Position numbers and translations under genes: made by a program
Notes under the pieces: generated by a model
Databases searched by the model: none
The model's input: the letters and a program-made list of their open reading frames with translations, nothing else
What the model was told of the DNA's origin: nothing
Source: an uncultured Ignavibacteriota bacterium
GTDB lineage: Bacteria > Bacteroidota > Ignavibacteria > Tepidaquicellales > Tepidaquicellaceae
DNA length: 32,990 bases
Assembly (NCBI GenBank): GCA_937983305.1
Contig: CALKAJ010000280.1
Span: forward strand, 1-32,990
Reading direction: 5' to 3'
Shown here: in pieces, positions 15,371 to 24,415 of the stretch
How positions within the stretch are numbered: position 1 is the first letter of the stretch
Layout: every line of letters begins with the position of its first letter

Positions 15371-16818
15371 TTGTTATGGTTCTTTCCCCGCACGGTTGAT
15401 TCGAAGCCGTTACGACCGGTTTTAGATTTATTGTAATGATACATTAACTGCTTGTAGAGAAAGGTTCCTGCTTTTTCAGCACCTTCTCTGTTGAAGTGAG
15501 TGTAATCTTTATTTGCAAGAGGCGGTTTGGATTTTACCCATCGGGACATAGAGTTCTTTCCGCCCATAGCTTCGAATAAATTCCAGAATGCCGTTCCTGT
15601 TTCTTCGGCTATTTGTTTCTGGATTTCAACTATCTTTGGTATTACGGGTTCGGTAATCATAGCTCCGCCTTTTCTGTAACTCTTATCGTTTACGCTCAAA
15701 ATCAATATATCGGCATTGGGAATTAAATTTCTGAAATAATTAATAACGGAAATCATTTTTTCTTTATACCAGTTAACATCTTTTGCGTCAGGAGAAGCAA
15801 TATTTAATCCGTATTGAAGAACTATAAGATTGTAATTAAATTTATCGTTGAATCCTTTGATAATTTCAGGATTCATTTGCGAAAGCGGTATTCCGGAATT
15901 TCCACGCATTGAGAAGTTATCAACATAAACTCCTTTTTCGGTTTCGAAACTAAATCCGTAAATATCCACAGGTGAAGTTGTATGGAAATAAACCTGAATG
16001 GAATTTATTGTATTTCCTTTGTTAATGAAAAGTTCGTTTACAATATTTTTACCTTCAAGTTCAAATCTTTTCAGTGAGCCGTTTTCCACCGAGATGTAAT
16101 TTGCCGGCGAGGAATAAGAATAATAGAGCTTTACGAAATCGAAAGCCATGAGATTATCATAACTGTCATTTGCAGGTTTGAATAAAACCTTGCTGAGAGA
16201 ATTTGAAATTGAAGAATCGCCGGATTTACTTCCGGATTTACTTCCGGAAATAATTGCCGGATTAAAGACGTATCCCGAGATACCTGTTTTAGATACGAAG
16301 CCCGGCTGGAGAATTGAGTTTGTTTTCCAGTTATTTGACGAAGTGTGATAAATCGTTTTTCTGAAACCCGCGATATTATCAACAGCAGAAACAAATCCGA
16401 CACCTGCTCCGCCGAATTTTTTCTGAAGTTTATATCTGAGTGTTGAGCTTATCAAATCGCCCTCTATCATTGAATCACCGAAAAAGGCAATTCGCGTTTT
16501 GGTTCCGTCAGTTTCGGTTTTTCTCAGAGCGGAAAAAAATCTTGCAAGAAAGCCGAGAGAATCTTTGCGAAAATCTTTTACAAGAAATTCGCTTTCAAAA
16601 GCGGCAATTACAGAATCGTTATCATTCTCAAAGTTTAGTTCCATAATATTATTCCTTGCAACAGAGTCGGATTCTTTTTCTTTGAAAATAAAACCAATAT
16701 CGGAAATAATATCGGGCTTTTTAATTTCCAGATTTCCGATTTGAAAATCGGGAATTAAAAAAGATAAGATTACTAAAGACGATATTAATATAAAACTAAA
16801 TAAAAAAGATAATTTCAA
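15367..16818 (-). CDS. SGNH-family protein, likely partner of the MBOAT acyltransferase
   Basis: 483 residues. One N-terminal membrane anchor (about 4-22, SFLFSFILISSLVILSFLI), then an extracytoplasmic domain. SGNH motifs: GDSMIEGD with the nucleophilic serine S116, a conserved asparagine in LQYGLN, LSVND, and the C-terminal D-x-x-H pair in KDYTHFN (D438, H441). The separation of about 320 residues between serine and D-x-x-H shows a large insert, as in AlgJ/AlgX-like or PatB-like acetyltransferases. With the coupled MBOAT gene it probably forms the transfer half of an O-acetylation system (inference). A small GSKSGSKSGD repeat lies about 200-210. Confidence 0.88.
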   Translation of the reverse strand: MKLSFLFSFILISSLVILSFLIPDFQIGNLEIKKPDIISDIGFIFKEKESDSVARNNIMELNFENDNDSVIAAFESEFLVKDFRKDSLGFLARFFSALRKTETDGTKTRIAFFGDSMIEGDLISSTLRYKLQKKFGGAGVGFVSAVDNIAGFRKTIYHTSSNNWKTNSILQPGFVSKTGISGYVFNPAIISGSKSGSKSGDSSISNSLSKVLFKPANDSYDNLMAFDFVKLYYSYSSPANYISVENGSLKRFELEGKNIVNELFINKGNTINSIQVYFHTTSPVDIYGFSFETEKGVYVDNFSMRGNSGIPLSQMNPEIIKGFNDKFNYNLIVLQYGLNIASPDAKDVNWYKEKMISVINYFRNLIPNADILILSVNDKSYRKGGAMITEPVIPKIVEIQKQIAEETGTAFWNLFEAMGGKNSMSRWVKSKPPLANKDYTHFNREGAEKAGTFLYKQLMYHYNKSKTGRNGFESTVRGKNHNK

Positions 16819-16820
16819 AG

Positions 16821-17570
16821 TCAGTTGATATCGGGTTTCTCAAGTTTAATCGGGTTTTTACTTTTGTACATAATCCAGCTTGCGATGCTGTCTGTCCACA
16901 GTCTGAATCCTTCTATTGACGGGTGTTTTCTGTCATAACCTCTTTTACTGCTAAGCGGACCGTCAAGAAAAATTTCTTTTGAATCAAAAAAACTTCCGCT
17001 TCCGGCATCACTTTTCATAATGTCATTTAAGCCATAATCTTTTTGCCAGTTCGGCGGACCAACGAGGACAAATTTCCTGCCTCTTGTCTCTCCAATTATA
17101 CTGCCGATGTATTCACTTCTTTTATCAAGGTCTTTCGCAAGTAATTCGTTAGAGCCGATTGCAAAAATAATATAAGTTGGATTATATTTATTAATTAATT
17201 CAGTTAGTTTTTTCTTTGAAGCCCATCCGCTTGTTGTTGAGCTTCTCCAGGGATGTGCAATAAATTTATGTCCGTTGTAAAAGCAATATTCTTTCAGGAA
17301 AATCTGCAAACCTTCAACCATAGAATCTCCTGCGAGTAAAATTGTCTGGGAAGAAGTATCGGGCACATTTCCATTCTGAATAAGATTTGAATCAATTTCG
17401 AGAATGCTTAAAACAGAAATATTATTTTCGCCGCCGTTTTTATCGGAAAAATGGGGAGGATAAAAATACAAATAAGAAAAATGAGCCGACAAAAGGAAGA
17501 ACGATATTATAAAGGGATATAAAAACTTAATTCTAATTCTCAAGGTAACTGTTATATTAAAAACTTTCAA
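16821..17570 (-). CDS. Membrane-anchored SGNH/GDSL-like protein
   Basis: 249 residues. An N-terminal membrane segment (about 16-37, FLYPFIISFFLLSAHFSYLYF) is followed by an SGNH domain: AGDSMVEG (S83), the block III-like FAIGSNELLA (asparagine near 139), and D-R-K-H-P-S with D213 and H216 as the acid/base pair. All four blocks are recognisable. It is the first gene of a three-gene unit, 2 bases before the 483-residue SGNH gene. Likely acts on acyl groups of surface glycans together with the MBOAT protein, as transferase or esterase (inference). Confidence 0.88.
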   Translation of the reverse strand: MKVFNITVTLRIRIKFLYPFIISFFLLSAHFSYLYFYPPHFSDKNGGENNISVLSILEIDSNLIQNGNVPDTSSQTILLAGDSMVEGLQIFLKEYCFYNGHKFIAHPWRSSTTSGWASKKKLTELINKYNPTYIIFAIGSNELLAKDLDKRSEYIGSIIGETRGRKFVLVGPPNWQKDYGLNDIMKSDAGSGSFFDSKEIFLDGPLSSKRGYDRKHPSIEGFRLWTDSIASWIMYKSKNPIKLEKPDIN

Positions 17571-17738
17571 ATATAGTAAATTAAAACATTTGAAATAATG
17601 TGAAAACTCACATATTTTTATAAAATTGCCTCATAAAGAAAAGTTTTTCCTACTAATGAGTCCGTTTTAAATATTATTCATTGAATTATTAAAGCGATAA
17701 GATTATTTTGATTTATATTACGATATTAAATTTTATTA

Positions 17739-18338
17739 ATGAAAATATTACTTCTGTTAATTTCTTTTGCGTTGCCGATTAATTTAATTGCACAAAATGA
17801 TTCAACTTTAAAAAAAGATAAAACTCCATATATCAAAGTTATTGGTCATTCATGGGCGGTTGGAGCATTCACCGGGCAGGAAAAGTATTTTGAAGATAAC
17901 GGAATCAGAATTGATGAAACAAGTAAAGTTGGAACCTCACTTATATGGGCTGTAGAAGAAATAAAAAAAGTTCCTCCCAAAAAATATGATGCAATTTGTC
18001 TTCTTTCCGGTATAAATGATTTTCAATCATCTCCTGATGTTGCTGCGACGCAGTTCTCGGAGTTTTTCGAAATTGCATTTTCAAAAGCTAATACTATATT
18101 TGTATATAATATCCCTTATTACGAACCGGCTAAAGAATTCGTAAGTATAATGAACGAATGGCTTAATGAAACGGCGAAAATTAACGACGGCATAATTATA
18201 ATAGATATATACTCTGAAATTGAATTACAAAAAAAGGAAGGGCTTGAAATGGACCCTTCCGGACTTCATCCAAGAAGTTATGACAGTATTCAGGATATAT
18301 TAATTTATATGGTAAAATACTATTACAACTTATTATAG
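17739..18338 (+). CDS. Exported SGNH-like protein with altered motifs
   Basis: 199 residues. A signal peptide (about 1-19, ILLLLISFALPINLIAQ) precedes a compact SGNH fold. Block I reads IGHSWAVG (S38), with histidine instead of the usual aspartate before the serine. Block III is SGINDF (N93). The C-terminal block is DPSGLHP (H177), where the position four before HP is serine and the aspartate (D172) is shifted by two. The serine and histidine are in place, so activity is possible, but the acid of the triad is uncertain. Divergent from the MBOAT/SGNH unit across a 168-base gap that must hold both promoters; I could not fix either one. Polyprenyl synthase follows after 37 bases. Confidence 0.82.
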   Translation: MKILLLLISFALPINLIAQNDSTLKKDKTPYIKVIGHSWAVGAFTGQEKYFEDNGIRIDETSKVGTSLIWAVEEIKKVPPKKYDAICLLSGINDFQSSPDVAATQFSEFFEIAFSKANTIFVYNIPYYEPAKEFVSIMNEWLNETAKINDGIIIIDIYSEIELQKKEGLEMDPSGLHPRSYDSIQDILIYMVKYYYNLL

Positions 18339-18375
18339 TATTTTAAGTTTTTTAATATATTGCTAATTTGCGTTT

Positions 18376-19362
18376 ATGGATTACTCAAAAATATTTGAAG
18401 ATTACAGGATTAAGGTTGAAGAATCTCTTGATTCTTTAGTCCCTCGAAAAGAACCGGTTTCTCTTTATGAGCCGATTAAATATGTTCTTTCCGGAGGCGG
18501 AAAAAGAATAAGACCTATACTGACGCTTTTTACTTGCGAGGCGCTGGGTGCAGCCCCGGAACCGGCTTTTGATGCGGCTATAGCGATAGAAGTACTGCAT
18601 AATTTTACACTTGTTCACGATGATATTATGGATAATGCCGATACACGGCGCGGCAGAATGACCGTACATAAAAAATGGGACAGAGATGCCGCAATACTTT
18701 CCGGTGACCAGCTTGTTGGAATAGCTTATAATAAACTTTTAAAGGCAAATTCACATCGCATCAGAGAAATAATGGAAGTCTTTACAAACGGTATTCTTGA
18801 AGTATGCGAAGGGCAGGGACTGGATAAGGAATTTGAACTCAGAAAGGAAGTTTCAATAGATGATTATCTGATAATGATTGAAAAAAAGACATCGAAACTG
18901 CTTGAAACCTGCACTGTTATTGGCGCATTGATTGCAGATGCGCGTAACGAAGAAATAAATGCTGTAAGAAATTATGCTATAAATCTTGGGCTTGCTTTTC
19001 AGATACAGGATGACCTGCTTGATATTTTTGCAGATGAAAAGAAATTCGGGAAGAAAAGCGGAGGCGATATTTCGGAAGGGAAAAAAACTTATTTATTGCT
19101 TAAGGCAGCGAAGCTCGTAACAGGAAATAAGGACAAAGAGAATATTAAAAAAATATTAAATAAAGAACCGGGTATCGGCGAAAAAGATTTTATCCTGAAT
19201 ATTCAAAGAATCTATGAGGAGTATGGAATTTTCGAAGAATCCAAAAAAGCTATTGAAGGTTTTACATCCGAGGCAGATAAATCTCTTGAAGTTATTTCTA
19301 ACATTAAAGGTAGGGAAATGTTAAAGTGGTTTTCGGCAATGCTTTTGAACAGGAATTATTGA
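18376..19362 (+). CDS. Polyprenyl diphosphate synthase
   Basis: 328 residues, trans-isoprenyl diphosphate synthase fold. It condenses isopentenyl diphosphate with allylic primers in the cytoplasm to give C15 or longer chains. Signatures: GGGKRIRP (41-47), the first aspartate-rich motif DDIMDNADTRRG (D82, D83, D86), and the second, FQIQDDLLDIF at about 208-218, plus the KKTSKLLETC helix. The chain-length residues before the first motif (FTLVH) are bulky-to-medium and do not settle the product; a long-chain quinone side-chain precursor or farnesyl/geranylgeranyl diphosphate are possible. HPr begins 1 base after its stop. Confidence 0.96.
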   Translation: MDYSKIFEDYRIKVEESLDSLVPRKEPVSLYEPIKYVLSGGGKRIRPILTLFTCEALGAAPEPAFDAAIAIEVLHNFTLVHDDIMDNADTRRGRMTVHKKWDRDAAILSGDQLVGIAYNKLLKANSHRIREIMEVFTNGILEVCEGQGLDKEFELRKEVSIDDYLIMIEKKTSKLLETCTVIGALIADARNEEINAVRNYAINLGLAFQIQDDLLDIFADEKKFGKKSGGDISEGKKTYLLLKAAKLVTGNKDKENIKKILNKEPGIGEKDFILNIQRIYEEYGIFEESKKAIEGFTSEADKSLEVISNIKGREMLKWFSAMLLNRNY

Positions 19363-19363
19363 T

Positions 19364-19630
19364 ATGATTGAAAAAACAGTGACAATAGTAAATAAAGCCG
19401 GAATGCATACCAGACCTGCTTCTTCTATTGTGAAAATTGCCGCAAAATATAAGTCTGAATTTTTCATTTCAAAAAACGGATACGAAGTAAACGGAAAAAG
19501 CATAATTGGAGTAATGACTCTTGCCGCAGAGCAGGGTTCGCAATTGACTTTGAGGTTTGAGGGAGAAGATGAAAATGATATTGCAAAGGAGATGACAGAT
19601 TTTTTCGAAAGAGGGTTTGATGAAATTTAA
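19364..19630 (+). CDS. HPr-family phosphocarrier protein
   Basis: 88 residues, exactly HPr size. The phosphorylated histidine is H15 in NKAGMHTRPAS, and the regulatory serine S46 lies in GKSIIGVM, both at canonical positions, so the protein could serve PEP-dependent transfer and HPr kinase control. No EI or EII genes are nearby; in this phylum HPr often works in regulation rather than sugar uptake. It starts 1 base after the polyprenyl synthase stop and overlaps the next gene by 11 bases, indicating tight coupling. Confidence 0.96.
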   Translation: MIEKTVTIVNKAGMHTRPASSIVKIAAKYKSEFFISKNGYEVNGKSIIGVMTLAAEQGSQLTLRFEGEDENDIAKEMTDFFERGFDEI

Positions 19631-20732
19631 TACTAAAAAAATTATAAAAATATTAGTTGTTATTTTTTTAGTAATAGTAATATTTGATATTGCTGTTTTA
19701 TTTTTCCGTAAAAAAACTTCCACACCCGATAATGAATCACCTGCCGCAAATGTTTTTACAAACGGGTATAATTTTAATAACGGATGTACTTTCTCGGAAT
19801 TTAATTCTCAGGTCCCCATTACTCCAAAAACTTGTTTTTCGGTAAACGATATTATTTTTTCCGATTCGGGCTTTTATTCTTCTGTTGTTTTTACGTTTGA
19901 AAATAATAAAATATCCGGTTCGTTTTTTTTAGTCAGAGATGCTAAAAAAAATATTCTGAATGCATTCTCAAACGATAATTTTATACATATCAGCGACACT
20001 TCCCCGAAATGGTCACTTGCACGAATTGATTTCCCTTTCCTTAATCTTAAAGAAAATGTTGTCCCGTATCTGAATCCGTATTTTTTGATTAAGGTTCTTT
20101 ATTTGTATAATAAGGTAAGATTTTCTCCAAGACTTTCTGATGCCGCCCGGACTCAGGAAGACCAGTTGAAATATAAAAGAAGGCGCTGGTCTGATGTGGA
20201 AGTGTCGCCACATCTAATCGGTCTTGCATTCGATATGAGCAGGTATTTATTTGAAGAAAAAAGAAAAGTTGAGGATTTGTCGGAAACCCTTGATTTGAAA
20301 TATCTTAATCACGGCGGAAGAAGAAACGGACACGTTCATATTCAGGACCAATACCTCTGGGAGTCTGCAAAGTTTACAGGGAAGGTTCTTGATATTGCGA
20401 TTGCTCAGGATTCTCTTGTGGTTGGTAACTTTCCGAAATTGAAAAAAATCGTAACTCTACCTCAAATTAAATTTAATCCGGATTCCATACTTCGAGTGAA
20501 TGACAACAATATTTTCTTTTTAAAATTCGATTGTGAAAGAAACTCTGTTTTAACTATTGAAACAATAAATAATCTTGGATTTATAACTTCGGAAATTTCT
20601 TCGGGGGTATTTGAAAAAGGAAACCACGAAATCGGAATAAATTATGCTTTTTTGCAAAACGGTATCTATAAAATCAGGGTTAAGTTAAATAATAAACAGG
20701 TTAAAGAGATGCTTTTTACGGTAGTTAATTAA
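19620..20732 (+). CDS. Membrane-anchored M15-like peptidase domain protein
   Basis: 370 residues from the ATG at 19620, preferred over the TTG three bases earlier because gaaagaggg sits in Shine-Dalgarno position. One N-terminal membrane segment (about 8-28) puts the rest outside the cytoplasm. The centre (about 150-245) resembles M15/VanY-type zinc D,D-carboxypeptidases: SPHLIGLAFDMS matches S-x-H-x-x-G-x-A-x-D (histidine and aspartate ligands near 197 and 204), and GHVHI near 240 supplies the last histidine. The C-terminal 80 residues look like a beta-sandwich of FlgD/T9SS-domain type (NGIYKIRVKLNNKQV). Likely a cell-wall enzyme (inference). The start overlaps HPr by 11 bases; the stop overlaps the convergent tadA stop by 4. 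Confidence 0.72.
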   Translation: MKFNTKKIIKILVVIFLVIVIFDIAVLFFRKKTSTPDNESPAANVFTNGYNFNNGCTFSEFNSQVPITPKTCFSVNDIIFSDSGFYSSVVFTFENNKISGSFFLVRDAKKNILNAFSNDNFIHISDTSPKWSLARIDFPFLNLKENVVPYLNPYFLIKVLYLYNKVRFSPRLSDAARTQEDQLKYKRRRWSDVEVSPHLIGLAFDMSRYLFEEKRKVEDLSETLDLKYLNHGGRRNGHVHIQDQYLWESAKFTGKVLDIAIAQDSLVVGNFPKLKKIVTLPQIKFNPDSILRVNDNNIFFLKFDCERNSVLTIETINNLGFITSEISSGVFEKGNHEIGINYAFLQNGIYKIRVKLNNKQVKEMLFTVVN

Positions 20733-21178
20733 CCGGTTCTTTTATCTTTAAAGAATTGTTTTATTAATCCGGAACAGGCATAATCCAGAATCCCCCCATA
20801 AACAGTGCATTTATGATTTAGATTGTTATTATCGGCAATATTCATAACACTTCCGCAGGCTCCCGATTTGGAATCATAAGCTCCGAAATAAATGTAATCA
20901 ACCTTTGCAAGTACAAGAGCACCCGCACACATCGGACAGGGCTCAAGGGTAACATAAACAGAGCATCCTTTTAAAACTTTTGAATCAAGATATTCGGAAG
21001 CAGAGGTTATACATTGCATTTCGGCGTGAGCGGTAGGGTCTTTGAGGGTTTCCGTAAGGTTGTGAGCTTTCGCAATTATTTTATCTCCGTAATATATCAC
21101 ACAGCCAACAGGTACTTCTCCTTTTTCGAGAGCTTTTTCTGCTTCCATTACCGCCATCTTCATTCTGCTTTCGTGCAT
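20729..21178 (-). CDS. tadA: tRNA-specific adenosine deaminase
   Basis: 149 residues from the ATG at 21178. An upstream in-frame start at 21241 would overlap the previous gene by 62 bases, while the chosen one leaves a 1-base gap and begins at the usual point of the family (ESRMKMAVMEAEKAL...EVPVGCVI). Zinc site: HAE in DPTAHAEMQCI with the catalytic glutamate, and PCPMCAGALVLAKVDYIYFGA. The D-P-x-A-H-A-E and PCPMCxGA forms are those of TadA, which converts the wobble adenosine of tRNA-Arg(ACG) to inosine. Another nucleoside deaminase (guanine deaminase group) is less likely because of the C-terminal YGGILDYACSGLIKQFF, typical of TadA. Confidence 0.92.
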   Translation of the reverse strand: MHESRMKMAVMEAEKALEKGEVPVGCVIYYGDKIIAKAHNLTETLKDPTAHAEMQCITSASEYLDSKVLKGCSVYVTLEPCPMCAGALVLAKVDYIYFGAYDSKSGACGSVMNIADNNNLNHKCTVYGGILDYACSGLIKQFFKDKRTG

Positions 21179-21179
21179 A

Positions 21180-22226
21180 TCAGTTCTTGTTTTTTCTGAG
21201 CATTTCGGTAAATGTGCGGAAATGAAATCCGCGTTTTTCAAACGATGTAACTTTGTTTAAATAATATTCCATTTCTTTATTGTCAAATTCAATAAGGAAA
21301 TAAAACTTCATTTTTCCGGAGGCAAACTCATTTAATATTTTTGAAAAGAAAGCATCAACTTTTTCTTTTCCGCTTTCTTTTGATTCAAATACAGTTAACA
21401 GCGAATCGCTGAAAACATAATCTTTGCATTTCTTAAACTCCAACAGCAATTCGTTTGCAAATTCTTTGTCACTGCCGATAGTCTTGATTAATACGGGTTT
21501 TTCTCTTTCGTAATCACTGCATATCGAATAAAACTTTGTCCGCCAATCTCTGTCTTTTTTTCTGAAGTCTGCAGTGAGATTATCTTCGTCTCCAACAGTG
21601 AACATTAAAATAAAATCTCTCCTTGAATCAATTATTGCCGCCTGTATATCACTTCTTTCCATATTATCGGGAAGCACTACCGAGAATTTTTCCTCTGAAC
21701 TCAAAACGGACTGACATTCTGTAAGGACATATTTATCAAATCCCGTGAACACAATGCTTATTTCCGGGGCAACTCTTTTGAGAGCGTCGTTATATGTCAG
21801 ACTAATGCCGGCAAGAGGAGATTTATTGTCGTTAAGATTTATTAACAAATCTATATTGCCTGATTTAAACTCTTCAATACCCGATGCGGAAAATCCCTGA
21901 TATGAAATAAAATCTGAGAGCTCTGATACAATCTCGTTTCCCGAAATATCTCCGGGTATTTGCACTTCTTTGAAGAAGAAAGGAAAACTTATGCTTGACG
22001 AATTTGTTTTTATCCAGTCACTTCTGATTCCGTAAGATTTTAAGATTGAATCAACATCGCCGGAAAAATATTTTTTTGCTTCGGAAGTATCCGAATATTT
22101 TTTTGTGTTTATATTGGTAAAGGGCAAAGTTTCCTTGCCGGGCAAAGAAACTTTTATGAAAAAAAGAATAACCGAAATAAAAAGCAAACCAAGTACAATA
22201 TATAATTTTATTTTCAATTTACTCAT
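21180..22226 (-). CDS. Membrane-anchored protein, possibly divergent polysaccharide deacetylase-like
   Basis: 348 residues. An N-terminal membrane anchor (about 7-28) is followed by a low-complexity linker and an extracytoplasmic domain. A stretch about 155-215 (EISIVFTGFDKY..., FSVVLPDNMERSDIQAAI, DFILMF) resembles the pattern of YibQ-type divergent polysaccharide deacetylases, where a DDxG strand is followed by a P-S-rich loop. The DD pair and the histidines of that family are not evident, so any enzymatic activity is doubtful. It lies 3 bases after the aldo/keto reductase and 1 base before tadA. I do not recognise it with confidence. Confidence 0.6.
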   Translation of the reverse strand: MSKLKIKLYIVLGLLFISVILFFIKVSLPGKETLPFTNINTKKYSDTSEAKKYFSGDVDSILKSYGIRSDWIKTNSSSISFPFFFKEVQIPGDISGNEIVSELSDFISYQGFSASGIEEFKSGNIDLLINLNDNKSPLAGISLTYNDALKRVAPEISIVFTGFDKYVLTECQSVLSSEEKFSVVLPDNMERSDIQAAIIDSRRDFILMFTVGDEDNLTADFRKKDRDWRTKFYSICSDYEREKPVLIKTIGSDKEFANELLLEFKKCKDYVFSDSLLTVFESKESGKEKVDAFFSKILNEFASGKMKFYFLIEFDNKEMEYYLNKVTSFEKRGFHFRTFTEMLRKNKN

Positions 22227-22229
22227 ATC

Positions 22230-23696
22230 TTATAGTTCGGCTGTTCTGTAATTTTCTTTTGATAACTCTTCTTTTAATCTTAAAAGGATTTTTCCCGGAT
22301 TCTCAAATGCAGGAGTGTTTTGTAAGGCAAGAATTTCTTTAACGTAAGATTCTTTTCTTGCTCCGACAAGTACAATATCAACACCTTCGATTGAGCTGAC
22401 AGTTTGAATGGCTTTCTGTGCAAGGGAAAGATTAAAATATTTTGTATCAATATTTTCATCAATAATCCGTGAAATAAAACCGCTTCTCTTATTTGCTATG
22501 CCTTTATAGTGATTCGAAATATGTATTAAAATCTTCATAATGTCTTCAACATACTTCATTCCTTTTTCCGATACTTCTTTGTCTTTTATAACCTCAGTAA
22601 ATATTTTCAGGAGATAATCAATTCTCGGGACAAAATAGTTTTCTATTATATCTTTCAAATGCTCAATGGAGCCAAAGTGATTATAATTTTCTTTTAGCTT
22701 TTGTGCCATATCAAGAACGGAGGTCAGGGATTTGAGAGTTTCTTTTTCAAGGTTCAGATTTTGAAGCATCCCGTCTTTTAAGTCCTCTTCTACTAAACTG
22801 CATACCGTCAGAAGTTTTTCGGTGTCTTCTTCTGGAATATCCTTTATGTCAAATTCGGCAAGTCTTATCAAACCCTGATTTGTAATAGCGTTCAGAGGTC
22901 TGTTTACAATTACATTCAATTTGTGCTTTTGAGCAAGTTCAAGAACTGATTTGCTGCTGCCTTTTTGATTCTTTTCAAAGAATGCTCCGGATTCAATCAG
23001 GTTAAAGGGAAACTGAACATATTTAAAATGGTGTGATGAGCTGATTGATTCTGCGATGGAAATAATTTTTTCGAGCGATACAAAATCATATTTGCTTGAA
23101 CTGACAGGAAAAGTGTTGGATGAAATCCCGTAATAGCGGATTATGTTTTTCTTTGAAAGCTCTTCAAGAAATTCAAATGCTTTTTTTATTCTCGCATAGA
23201 AGTTGTTTCTGATTTCTTCGCCTGAAAGTTTGTTTTTTAAATTGAAAGCCCGGCCAATATAATACTCGGGGTTGTGAAGCAGATAAACGTCTATATATCC
23301 TCTGCCTTTGGATTGATTCAACCTCTCATATTGAAAAGATATTTGCTCGTCAAGAAAATCCGGACTTATGCAATGCCACAAACCCGGTGAGTATTCCACG
23401 ACATCCGAATAAGGCTTTCCGGATTCTTTTCTCTTTTGGGCAAGTTTATAATTCTGACCTTGTATGTAACCGCCTTTGGTTATTATGGTAATATCTTCTC
23501 TTTTTATTTTACCTTCAGAAATAAGGTCTGTAATTACATTACCGACAACTTTTTCGCTTTCTCCGTCCGAATAATTAGAAGAAGTATCAATAACTTTTAT
23601 TCCATTTTCAATTGCCGTGTATAACGCCTGATAATGTTCCGGCGTAATATGGTCTATACGATATGTACCAAATCCGATTTGGGCTTTTTTAGTCAT
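22230..23696 (-). CDS. Aldo/keto reductase with long C-terminal extension
   Basis: 488 residues, some 160 more than the usual 320. The N-terminal TIM-barrel shows the catalytic tetrad D37 and Y42 (VIDTSSNYSDGESE), K74 (IITKGG) and H141 (VYLLHNPE), and a C-terminal barrel signature (SSIEGVDIVLVGARKESYVKE) near 445-465. The insert between about 280 and 420 is helical, charged and of unknown role (EEDLKDGMLQNLNLEKETLKS...). NADPH-linked carbonyl reduction is expected, substrate unknown. It overlaps the DUF2721 gene start by 8 bases and precedes the next gene by 3. Confidence 0.9.
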   Translation of the reverse strand: MTKKAQIGFGTYRIDHITPEHYQALYTAIENGIKVIDTSSNYSDGESEKVVGNVITDLISEGKIKREDITIITKGGYIQGQNYKLAQKRKESGKPYSDVVEYSPGLWHCISPDFLDEQISFQYERLNQSKGRGYIDVYLLHNPEYYIGRAFNLKNKLSGEEIRNNFYARIKKAFEFLEELSKKNIIRYYGISSNTFPVSSSKYDFVSLEKIISIAESISSSHHFKYVQFPFNLIESGAFFEKNQKGSSKSVLELAQKHKLNVIVNRPLNAITNQGLIRLAEFDIKDIPEEDTEKLLTVCSLVEEDLKDGMLQNLNLEKETLKSLTSVLDMAQKLKENYNHFGSIEHLKDIIENYFVPRIDYLLKIFTEVIKDKEVSEKGMKYVEDIMKILIHISNHYKGIANKRSGFISRIIDENIDTKYFNLSLAQKAIQTVSSIEGVDIVLVGARKESYVKEILALQNTPAFENPGKILLRLKEELSKENYRTAEL

Positions 23697-24165
23697 CTGC
23701 TTTAATTTCTAATTCTACAATTTTATAACCAATTAATGTTTCCTTTAGTGCGAATATTAATCCTACTCCGACTGAAATCATTCCGAAGACAAAGAATACA
23801 GTTTTTAAAAAGTCGAGAAAAACGAATCCGCTGAAAATTTCAACTCCAATAACAAGTGACGACATAATAAAAAGAAAAATCCCGATTGTATAGGAAATTA
23901 TCACATTTCGTACGAGCCTTAGTCTGAAAAGCAGATTGTTAAGCTGTTTAGCTATACTTTGCAATCTTACCGAAGTGATGTATTCCATTTGGGTTTCCAC
24001 GGTTTTTAAAAGTACTCTTCTTTTTTCTTCGTTAAGCAGTCTTATTCTGTTTGTTATGGAACTGTTTTTGTTGCTGATTCCAAGCAGAAGAAGTCCGCAG
24101 GCGGAAATCATCACCGAGGGTGCCAGCATTAGTTGAATCGCTTTTAAAAAATCATCAATATCCAA
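23689..24165 (-). CDS. DUF2721-family membrane protein
   Basis: 158 residues. The N-terminal segment APSVMISACGLLLLGISNKNSSITNRIRLLNEE (first 20 residues diagnostic; positions 15-47) matches the DUF2721 pattern P-A-V-x-I-S-x-x-x-L-L-L-L-x-x-x-x-R-x-x-R-I. Two further hydrophobic segments lie at about 88-108 and 118-142, so three membrane spans in all, with a charged helix between the first two. Function unknown. It is first in a four-gene minus-strand unit ending with tadA. Confidence 0.85.
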   Translation of the reverse strand: MDIDDFLKAIQLMLAPSVMISACGLLLLGISNKNSSITNRIRLLNEEKRRVLLKTVETQMEYITSVRLQSIAKQLNNLLFRLRLVRNVIISYTIGIFLFIMSSLVIGVEIFSGFVFLDFLKTVFFVFGMISVGVGLIFALKETLIGYKIVELEIKADD

Positions 24166-24415
24166 TTACTATCCTTTGTTTTTTATAAAATTAAATTATT
24201 ATAAATCCATATACAATTAATAAAAAACAGCATAAATTATTTTGATTTTAAGCTGTATATATCAACAGATACAAATATTCCGGTAGAAAGATACTTCTTT
24301 GTTATTTACAATAACTTAATGTTTCCGGGAGCGGTGTTGCGTTTAAATTAAAGTAATTAATTAGTATATTTATGGTTCTGAATAAAATATTATTATAAAC
24401 TTAAATATAAATACA

